From an uncultured Saprospiraceae bacterium (GTDB lineage Bacteria > Bacteroidota > Bacteroidia > Chitinophagales > Saprospiraceae): 19,879 nucleotides of DNA. A model generated the notes under the pieces. That model was not told the DNA's origin. It did not search any database and saw nothing but the letters and a program-made list of their open reading frames with translations. This document shows, piece by piece, positions 14,413 through 19,879 of this stretch (position 1 is its first letter; the number at the start of each line of letters is the position of its first letter). The translations under genes were made by a program, and so were the position numbers. The DNA is taken from assembly GCA_937127195.1 (NCBI GenBank), contig CAKZLT010000176.1, positions 1 through 19,879 of the forward strand. Direction: 5' to 3'.

Positions 14413-15951
14413 ATGAATAAAAGTACTTTTTTAATCGCTTTATTTGCCCTGTCTTTCGCTATCAATATCACAGCACAAAACTCACCAAAACGAGAATTTC
14501 GAGGTGTTTGGGTAGCTACCGTTGCTAATATCGACTTCCCGAGCTCATCAAAACTGGATGGCGAAACTCAAAAAAAGGAGTGGATTCAACTCATGGAAGA
14601 CTTCAAAGCAGCAGGTATGAATGCCGTCGTCGCACAAATTCGCCCAGCAGGCGATGCTTTTTATCCTTCTGATTTGGTGCCATGGTCAAAGTATTTGACA
14701 GGTAAACAAGGTAGTTCACCTGTGCCATTTTATGATCCGTTGGCATTTATGATTGAGGAAGCACATAAGCGTGGAATCGAGTTTCATGCGTGGCTAAACC
14801 CGTATCGCGCAACTATGAATCTAAAAACAGATGAATTATCTTCTAAACATCAATTCAAGAAAAACCCTAATTGGTTTGTTCAATATGGTGGTAGATATTA
14901 CTTCAATCCAGGAGAACCTGAGGTGATTAATCATATCAATGAAGTGGTCAAAGAGATAGTTGAAAAATATGATGTAGATGCTATTCATTTTGATGATTAT
15001 TTTTATCCATATAAAGTAAAAGGTCAGGAATTTCCAGATCAAGCAGCTTTTGAAAAGTATGGACAAGAATTTTTAGAAATTGGTGATTGGAGAAGACACA
15101 ATGTCGATGTTTTGATAGAAACACTTTCGGAAACTATTGAAAACGCAAAACCGTGGGTACGTTTTGGAATTAGCCCGTTTGGTGTTTGGCGCAATAAATC
15201 AACAGATCCTGTGAACGGTTCAGATAGCCGCGCTTCTATAGAAAGTTATGATGATTTGAATGCCGATGTGCTGAAATGGCTCGAAGAAGATTGGATTGAT
15301 TATGTTGCTCCACAATTATATTGGTATATTGGTTTGCCTGTCGCTGACCACAAAACCTTGATTGAATGGTGGAATAAACACACTTTTGACCGTCATCTAT
15401 ATATCGGACACGCAGCTTACAAGGTTGGTGATTCCAAAAAAATAGAATGGCTCAATCCTAAAGAAATGTCTGACCAAATCGCATTAAATCGCAAAACACC
15501 GAATGCACAAGGTAGCATTTACTTTAGTGCGAGGTCGCTTAAAGCCAACAAATTGGGCGTTGCGGATTCTATCGCTAACCATTATAAAAAGCCTGCTTTG
15601 CTTCCAGCTTATGACAAATACTATTTGCCAACACAAAGCTATGTTCGTCTTTCTCGTGCTAAAAATATGGATGGTGGCGCAGTTCGTCTTAAATGGAAAT
15701 ACAATAAAAGAGACTTGAATAATCCACCTTTGTATTATGTCATTTATCGTTTTGAAGGTAGAAAAGTAGGTGATTTTGAAGATGCAAGTAATATTGCAGG
15801 TATCACAGAATTTGATGAAACTCGACGAGAATGGGAATATCTTGATACAACGGCAGAGGCTGGAAAACGCTATACTTATATTGTAAAACCTGTAAATAAA
15901 TTGCATCAGGAAGGTAGAAAAAGTAGAAAAAGAAGGATTAAGAAGAAGTAG
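14413..15951 (+). CDS. GHL10/DUF187 family glycoside-hydrolase-like exported protein
   Basis: 512 aa. Start at 14413 gives the signal peptide MNKSTFLIALFALSFAINIT-AQ; the open frame back to 14299 overlaps the nuclease gene and adds no sensible N-terminus. The TIM-barrel domain (about 26-370) carries family landmarks: KREFRGVWVATVANIDFPS, AGMNAVVAQIRPAGDAFYPS, GIEFHAWLNPYRAT, DAIHFDDYFYPY and WIDYVAPQLYWYIG. Acidic residues in FDDYFYP and polar residues in APQLYW are typical of its putative active site. The C-terminal part (about 415-500) reads as a fibronectin-III-like domain, followed by a very basic tail (RKSRKRRIKKK). The family (as in YngK) is thought to act on cell-wall or other polysaccharides; the substrate is not established here. 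No clear promoter in the 82-bp gap after the restriction gene, so read-through is possible. Confidence 0.9.
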   Translation: MNKSTFLIALFALSFAINITAQNSPKREFRGVWVATVANIDFPSSSKLDGETQKKEWIQLMEDFKAAGMNAVVAQIRPAGDAFYPSDLVPWSKYLTGKQGSSPVPFYDPLAFMIEEAHKRGIEFHAWLNPYRATMNLKTDELSSKHQFKKNPNWFVQYGGRYYFNPGEPEVINHINEVVKEIVEKYDVDAIHFDDYFYPYKVKGQEFPDQAAFEKYGQEFLEIGDWRRHNVDVLIETLSETIENAKPWVRFGISPFGVWRNKSTDPVNGSDSRASIESYDDLNADVLKWLEEDWIDYVAPQLYWYIGLPVADHKTLIEWWNKHTFDRHLYIGHAAYKVGDSKKIEWLNPKEMSDQIALNRKTPNAQGSIYFSARSLKANKLGVADSIANHYKKPALLPAYDKYYLPTQSYVRLSRAKNMDGGAVRLKWKYNKRDLNNPPLYYVIYRFEGRKVGDFEDASNIAGITEFDETRREWEYLDTTAEAGKRYTYIVKPVNKLHQEGRKSRKRRIKKK

Positions 15952-15970
15952 ATTTTAATTAATAATGGAA

Positions 15971-15990
15971 AATTAACAATTAATAATTAT
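15971..15990. repeat. Dispersed AT-rich repeat AATTAACAATTAATAATTA
   Basis: The 19-base word AATTAACAATTAATAATTA recurs at 18044-18062, and its first 14 bases recur inverted at 18117-18130. Only A, T and one C are involved, so low complexity must be kept in mind, but the shared word with the same single C is too long to ignore. Confidence 0.5.
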
Positions 15991-16023
15991 TGCTTTTGAT
16001 ATATTGCTTGTTCAAAAAGCTCG

Positions 16024-16121
16024 TTTCAGAGTTAAGCGCAGCGTCTCTGAAATGGAATAATTTTCCACGTCTTAGACGTGCTAAATATAAAATTTCAGAG
16101 ACGCTACGCTTAACTCTGAAA
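16024..16121. repeat. 98-bp palindromic repeat with 30-bp arms
   Basis: 16024-16053 (TTTCAGAGTTAAGCGCAGCG onward) and 16092-16121 are inverted copies with 29 of 30 matches. Each arm can fold through CAGAG/CTCTG, and the centre holds a CACGTC/GACGTG foldback (about 16066-16080). It lies between the GHL10 gene and the membrane-protein gene, next to the AT-rich repeat at 15971-15990. No ORF inside. Confidence 0.8.
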
Positions 16122-16166
16122 GAGGCGGTTGTTTTTTGAATATTGCTGAATAGTAACAAGTTTTCA

Positions 16167-16988
16167 ATGAAAATTCTTCGAATTCTAGTCTTTTTTGTAT
16201 TCATTGGGCGTGCTTGGCAACATCTCTTTTGGGATGTGCCATTTAGGGAATTGCTCTGGGATGAAGAAAAAATGTCTGGTATTGTTGCTTTTTTATTCAA
16301 AACGGATTGGGCAATTTACATTTCTAGTCCATCCGTGAATTTTTGGATAGATAATACTTCGGTCGTTTGGGGCGTATTTTATATTATATGTGCTGTGGCG
16401 ACTCTTTTGTTTTCCGAGCAACGAAAATGGCTTGGTGGCTGGTTGATAGCTGGAAGCGTGAGTTTGTTTTTGTTGTCATTGCTCTATTGGCTCGAAAAAT
16501 TTATGAGTATCGGACAACTTTTGGAGTTGACATTACAGGTTGGGAGTCCATTGATTTTGTATTTTTTTATAAAAAAACCGTCATTTGATACCCTTTTTTT
16601 TATAAAAATAATTATCGCACTCACTTTTATTGGTCATGGAAGTTATGCACTCGGTTGGTATCCCGTACCTGCTCATTTTGTGCAAATGATGATTGACGGC
16701 TTCGGAGTTAATGAAGTAAATGCCCTTCTTTTTTTAAAAATAGTTGGCGTTGTAGATATAATCGCAGCGATTGGATTGTTTGTTCCTGCCTTGATTCGAG
16801 TTTCTCTTTGGTATTGTATTATTTGGGGAATATTGACCGCTTTTGCGCGATTGGTGGCGAATTGGGATATGAATATTCCTTTGGAAACCTTGCATCGCTG
16901 GTGGTTTGAAGTCGCATTTAGGTTGGTTCATGGCGGGATTCCGCTCTTAACTTGGAGAATGGTTACATCAAAGCATCCTCCTTTTTAA
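16167..16988 (+). CDS. Polytopic membrane protein, weakly DoxX-like
   Basis: 273 aa starting MKILRILVFFVFIGRAWQHL; an upstream TTG at 16143 is in frame but less likely. About seven or eight hydrophobic segments are visible, including VVWGVFYIICAVATLLF, WLIAGSVSLFLLSLLYWL, LTLQVGSPLILYFFI, IKIIIALTFIGHGSYALGW, FLKIVGVVDIIAAIGLFVPA and SLWYCIIWGILTAFARLVA, so it is an inner-membrane protein. The second-half layout (a gas-or-quinone-type G-H-x-x-Y in a helix, then a D-x-x-A-A-x-G-L-F helix) is reminiscent of DoxX-type proteins, but this is weak. Two T-A-T-A palindrome copies fall inside the gene and encode FFIKK and FFIKI at helix edges. It stands alone between a palindromic repeat and era; function unknown. 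Confidence 0.75.
   Translation: MKILRILVFFVFIGRAWQHLFWDVPFRELLWDEEKMSGIVAFLFKTDWAIYISSPSVNFWIDNTSVVWGVFYIICAVATLLFSEQRKWLGGWLIAGSVSLFLLSLLYWLEKFMSIGQLLELTLQVGSPLILYFFIKKPSFDTLFFIKIIIALTFIGHGSYALGWYPVPAHFVQMMIDGFGVNEVNALLFLKIVGVVDIIAAIGLFVPALIRVSLWYCIIWGILTAFARLVANWDMNIPLETLHRWWFEVAFRLVHGGIPLLTWRMVTSKHPPF
16562..16577. repeat. T7-A-T-A7 perfect palindrome, copy 4 (inside membrane-protein gene)
   Basis: Exact 16-bp copy within coding sequence, read in a different frame from copy 3 (TTT-TTT-ATA-AAA-AAA) to give FFIKK at the end of a membrane helix. Confidence 0.85.
16594..16608. repeat. T8-A-T-A5 near-copy of the recurrent palindrome
   Basis: Second copy in the same gene, 32 bp downstream of copy 4: eight T, ATA core, five A in total on the right. 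Gives FFIKI at the start of the next helix. The inner 12 bp (16597-16608) are a perfect palindrome. Confidence 0.65.
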
Positions 16989-17039
16989 TGCTGAGATGCT
17001 TTCATACACGTATATCTATTATTCTCCATAAATTCTTTG

Positions 17040-17047
17040 TACCTTTG
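17040..17047 (+). promoter_or_regulatory. -7 box of era
   Basis: TACCTTTG matches TAnnTTTG, identical to the box before the large outer-membrane gene, and would give a leader of about 75 nt for era. No good -33 TTTG. Confidence 0.5.
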
Positions 17048-17127
17048 CGGGTCGTTAAGCAATTGATTATTAATGATAATAGAACGTTCAGTCGTTTTTT
17101 ATTAAAAAATAAAAGGAAAAATAAACA

Positions 17128-18024
17128 TTGAGTCATAAATCAGGATTTGTTAATATAATTGGTCGTCCGAATGTGGGGAAATCTACACTAATGAATACAT
17201 TAGTAGGGCAGCGTATGTCTATTATTACGAGTAAACCTCAGACAACTAGACATAGAATCATAGGTATTGTAAGCGGAGATGATTATCAAATCGTCTTTTC
17301 TGATACGCCTGGAATGATAAAAGACCCTTCGTATAAGATGCATCATGCGATGAATCGCTTTGCACATAGCTCTTTTGAGGATGCGGATATTATGATTTTC
17401 ATGATTGATCCTTATGAAAACTATGAGTTAGATGACCCGATTATTGAAAAACTGAAAGCGGTTGAAGTGCCATTATTTTTGGTGATTAATAAAACGGACC
17501 TGGTTGAACCTGCTAGAATTTTAGCTTTGATCCAAAAATGGAGCGCGATTGCTAACTTTGCAGAGATTTTTCCAATATCTGCCTTGAAGGAAGATAATAC
17601 GCCAGAATTGGTTAAGTATATCACCAAACATTTGCCCGAAGGCCCAGTTTATTATCCTAAAGACCAATTGACAGACAAGAACGAACGCTTTTTTATTAGC
17701 GAAATCATTCGTGAAAAAATCTTGCTGTTGTACCGTCAAGAAATACCTTACTCTTGTGAAGTGGTGATTGAGAGCTTCAAGGAAACGCCAAAGAAAAAGA
17801 ATTTTGTTTCGATTAGCGCGACGATTTACGCAAGTAGAAAAACGCAAAAATCTATCATTATTGGTAAAGATGGTGTCAAAATCAAACAACTGGGTATTGA
17901 GGCTAGAAAGGATATTGAGGCATTTTTACAGAAAAGAAGTTATTTGGAATTACACGTTAAAGTCAAAGAAAATTGGCGAGATAACGATAGTGAATTAAAA
18001 CACTTTGGATACAACAATAATTAA
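17128..18024 (+). CDS. era: GTPase Era (30S assembly factor)
   Basis: 298 aa, the normal length for Era, which binds 16S rRNA and acts in maturation of the 30S subunit, near the membrane. GTPase motifs: G1 GRPNVGKST (12-20), G3 DTPG (59-62), G4 NKTD (121-124), G5-like ISAL (150-153). The C-terminal KH domain (about 200-285) has its GKDG loop at 246-249. The start is TTG: the only in-frame alternatives are a stop upstream (17122-17124) or an internal ATG that would delete the G1 loop, and AAAAGGAAAAAT lies just ahead as a fair ribosome site. The next gene is der, another ribosome-assembly GTPase; the spacer of 214 bp full of AT repeats argues against tight coupling. Confidence 0.97.
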   Translation: MSHKSGFVNIIGRPNVGKSTLMNTLVGQRMSIITSKPQTTRHRIIGIVSGDDYQIVFSDTPGMIKDPSYKMHHAMNRFAHSSFEDADIMIFMIDPYENYELDDPIIEKLKAVEVPLFLVINKTDLVEPARILALIQKWSAIANFAEIFPISALKEDNTPELVKYITKHLPEGPVYYPKDQLTDKNERFFISEIIREKILLLYRQEIPYSCEVVIESFKETPKKKNFVSISATIYASRKTQKSIIIGKDGVKIKQLGIEARKDIEAFLQKRSYLELHVKVKENWRDNDSELKHFGYNNN

Positions 18025-18232
18025 TTTTTAATTAAAAATTAGTAATTAACAATTAATAATTAAGCTTTTATAGTGTGAAATATTTTAGACTCTTTTAAGC
18101 TCTTTTAAAAAAAATGATTAATTGTTAATTATTGTTATAAAATAAAGTGTTTTTTTAGAAAACATTTTAGTAAAAAAAGGAACGAACAAAAGGAAAATTA
18201 TTAATTATTAATTGATAATTATTAATTAAAAA
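18023..18232. repeat. AT-rich inverted-repeat spacer between era and der
   Basis: The spacer holds a palindrome right at the era stop (AATTTTTAATTAAAAATT, 18023-18040), AATTAACAATTAATAATTA (18044-18062), its inverted 14-base copy (18117-18130), and a long ATTATTAATTATTAATTGAT-type tract (about 18196-18232) that reads as an inverted relative of the first tract. CTCTTTTAA is also tandemly repeated near 18090-18108. No gene-like content. Possible roles are terminators of era or a repeat element pair flanking the spacer. Confidence 0.55.
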
Positions 18233-18238
18233 TAGATA

Positions 18239-19540
18239 ATGGGAAATATAGTAGCGATAGTCGGGAGACCGAATGTAGGGAAATCAACGTTGTATAACAG
18301 GTTGATTGGGCAACGTCAATCTATTGTGGATGACGTGAGTGGAGTGACGCGCGATAGACAATATGGACTAGCAGAATGGAATGGTAAAACCTTCAATGTA
18401 GTAGATACAGGCGGTTTTGTCAAGAATTCAAATGATGTATTTGAGAAAGCTATTCGCTCGCAGGTAACGATTGCAATTGATGAAGCGAGCGCAATTATCT
18501 TCATGGTGGATGTGACGACAGGTATCACAGATTTGGATGAAGAAGTGACTAGAATGCTTCGCAAAACGGACAAACCTGTGTTTTTGGCAGTGAATAAGGT
18601 GGATAATCACAATCGATTATTGGCTGCAAACGAATTTTGGAGTTTGGGTGTTGCCGAAACGTTTTTCTTGTCTTCTATCACAGGAAGTGGTACTGGCGAA
18701 TTGCTGGATGCTGTTGTGGAGGTCGTTAATGAAGATAATGAGATTGAAGAAAATGTGCCAAAATTTGCCGTTTTAGGGCAACCGAATGCAGGAAAATCAT
18801 CTTTGATTAATGCACTTTTGGGCGAAGAGCGCAATATTGTAACCGAAATAGCAGGAACGACCCGCGATTCTATTCACTCTCGATACACGAAATTTGATAA
18901 AGATTTTTACCTAATAGATACCGCAGGATTGCGTAAAAAGGATAAAGTCCATGAAAATTTGGAGTTTTATTCAGTGATGCGAGCAATTCGCGCGCTAGAA
19001 GCGGCGGATGTTTGTTTGGTAGTGATTGATGGTGTTGCAGGTCTTGAGGCACAAGATATGAATATCATCCGATTAGCTCAGCGACGTAATAAAGGCGTTG
19101 TTTTGTTGATTAACAAATGGGATTTGGTCAAAAAAGAAACCAATACCGCTAGAGATTACGAAGCAAGGGTTCGTGAAAAAATTGCTCCTTTTAGTGATGT
19201 AGATATTTTGTTTATCTCGGCATTGGAAAAGCAAAGAATTTCTAAAGCCGTAGATTTGGCATTAAAAGTACATGAGAATAGAAATAAATTTATTTCGACT
19301 TCTGTATTAAATGATTTTCTGGAAGAGGCAACTATCAAATTGCAACCGCCAGCTTATCGTGGTAAGTTTATTAAAATTAAATATATCACACAGATACGTA
19401 CTTATTACCCTGCTTTTGCATTGTTTTCTAATTATCCTGAGCATATCAAGGAGTCTTATAGGTTATATTTAGAAAATCAATTGAGAAAGAAATTCGACTT
19501 TAGAGGTGTTCCGATTAGTTTGTTTTTTAGAAAAAAATAA
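18239..19540 (+). CDS. der: GTPase Der (EngA, 50S assembly factor)
   Basis: 433 aa with the diagnostic tandem GTPase arrangement. Domain 1: G1 GRPNVGKST (9-17), G3 DTGG (56-59), G4 NKVD (119-122). Domain 2: G1 GQPNAGKSS (180-188), G3 DTAG (227-230), G4 NKWD (292-295). A KH-like domain (about 350-433) ends in RGVPISLFFRKK. Der is essential in most bacteria for late steps of 50S subunit assembly. ATG start preceded by AT-rich repeat sequence without a Shine-Dalgarno, normal for the phylum. Full length, no anomalies. Confidence 0.98.
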   Translation: MGNIVAIVGRPNVGKSTLYNRLIGQRQSIVDDVSGVTRDRQYGLAEWNGKTFNVVDTGGFVKNSNDVFEKAIRSQVTIAIDEASAIIFMVDVTTGITDLDEEVTRMLRKTDKPVFLAVNKVDNHNRLLAANEFWSLGVAETFFLSSITGSGTGELLDAVVEVVNEDNEIEENVPKFAVLGQPNAGKSSLINALLGEERNIVTEIAGTTRDSIHSRYTKFDKDFYLIDTAGLRKKDKVHENLEFYSVMRAIRALEAADVCLVVIDGVAGLEAQDMNIIRLAQRRNKGVVLLINKWDLVKKETNTARDYEARVREKIAPFSDVDILFISALEKQRISKAVDLALKVHENRNKFISTSVLNDFLEEATIKLQPPAYRGKFIKIKYITQIRTYYPAFALFSNYPEHIKESYRLYLENQLRKKFDFRGVPISLFFRKK

Positions 19541-19632
19541 AAAAAGGATATTTTTTTTAAAAAAAATGCCTCACTTATTTATGTTTCATCACTTATATAA
19601 AAGTATCAACTAAGTTGACTACAATTTTCCTA

Positions 19633-19654
19633 AAAAGGTATTCTAATACCTTTT
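19633..19654. other. Short hairpin between der and rfbD
   Basis: AAAAGGTAT (19633-19641) pairs with ATACCTTTT (19646-19654) around a 4-nt loop, 93 bp after der, followed by GGGGGA rather than a T tract. It may be a weak terminator on the minus-strand sense, an mRNA structure, or an operator-like palindrome ahead of rfbD. Confidence 0.4.
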
Positions 19655-19759
19655 GGGGGATTTATCAATATGGAGTATATTCTTAGATAGTTATGTTTTT
19701 TCAAAGAACCAGATAAATTACATAATCCAATAAATGTGATTAAATCAAAATAGAGAATA

Positions 19760-19879
19760 ATGAAAATATTAGTAACAGGAGCAGATGGACAAGTAGGTCA
19801 AGAGTTGCAAAAATTATCTAAATATTTTGCAGGATATGAGTTCATTTTCACTAATAGAGAAACATTAGATATCACAGAT
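19760..19879 (+). CDS. rfbD: dTDP-4-dehydrorhamnose reductase, N-terminal fragment (window edge)
   Basis: The first 40 codons only; the gene runs off the end of the window. MKILVTGADGQVGQELQKLS has the Rossmann glycine motif G-A-x-G-Q-V-G of RmlD/RfbD, and FTNRETLDITD matches the conserved segment that follows in that family. The enzyme performs the last step of dTDP-L-rhamnose synthesis, reducing dTDP-4-dehydro-L-rhamnose with NAD(P)H in the cytoplasm. Related NAD(P)-dependent sugar epimerases/reductases share the glycine motif, but the LDITD segment favours RfbD. The other rhamnose genes, if clustered, would lie beyond the window. Confidence 0.85.
   Translation, partial: MKILVTGADGQVGQELQKLSKYFAGYEFIFTNRETLDITD

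Noticed and set aside
15484..15906. 140-codon minus-strand ORF
   Set aside because: Lies wholly antisense to the GHL10 gene, whose family motifs are clear; composition is typical of an antisense shadow.
17521..17889. 122-codon minus-strand ORF
   Set aside because: Antisense to era; no independent motif, signal or promoter.

Overview
The window looks like chromosomal DNA from a member of the Bacteroidota. It is AT-rich and has few Shine-Dalgarno sequences. Several genes are preceded by a TAnnTTTG box, the -7 promoter element of this phylum. The gene families are also typical: a DUF3089 lipoprotein, a beta-propeller/OmpA fusion, and large surface beta-barrels. No closer taxonomic placement is justified from sequence alone.

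Layout. Positions 1-2150 hold the relic of a minus-strand gene end (67-246), a DUF3089 lipoprotein with an alpha/beta-hydrolase motif (314-1348), and a convergent exported protein (1436-2092). Positions 2279-2458 form a tidy unit: promoter, tRNA-Leu(UAA), terminator. Behind the tRNA lies a decayed P-loop ATPase gene of plasmid/phage/integrative-element type (2483-3161, minus). It is broken by a frameshift, a stop codon and a 138-bp MITE-like palindromic insertion. Positions 3351-6783 carry two cell-envelope genes: a beta-propeller + OmpA protein, and a repeat protein with a C-terminal peptidoglycan-binding domain behind a strong leader hairpin. Next come a GT4 glycosyltransferase (6922-8031), a repeat-rich spacer with gene debris and a small unknown ORF (8039-8691), and a 1175-aa outer-membrane protein (8799-12326). 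Positions 12424-14330 hold a compact Type II restriction-modification pair: a HaeIII/NgoPII-like cytosine-5 methylase overlapping an NgoPII-like nuclease, with GGCC as predicted target. The rest is a GHL10/DUF187 glycoside-hydrolase-like protein, a polytopic membrane protein, the housekeeping GTPases Era and Der, and the start of rfbD (dTDP-rhamnose synthesis).

How the genes work together. Most of the window is envelope biology (lipoprotein, OmpA anchor, peptidoglycan-binding repeat protein, outer-membrane barrel, glycosyltransferase, rfbD) around conserved ribosome-assembly GTPases. The accessory part is the GGCC restriction system and the relic behind the tRNA.

The most unusual signals are non-coding. 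(1) A perfect 16-bp palindrome T7-A-T-A7 occurs four times, with three near-copies, in spacers and inside coding sequence in different frames. (2) The MITE-like element sits so that removing it with one target duplication restores the reading frame of the disrupted ATPase gene. (3) Several other long inverted repeats have arms that can themselves fold. I saw no CRISPR array, intact transposase, prophage or convincing new multi-gene defence system beyond the restriction-modification pair.
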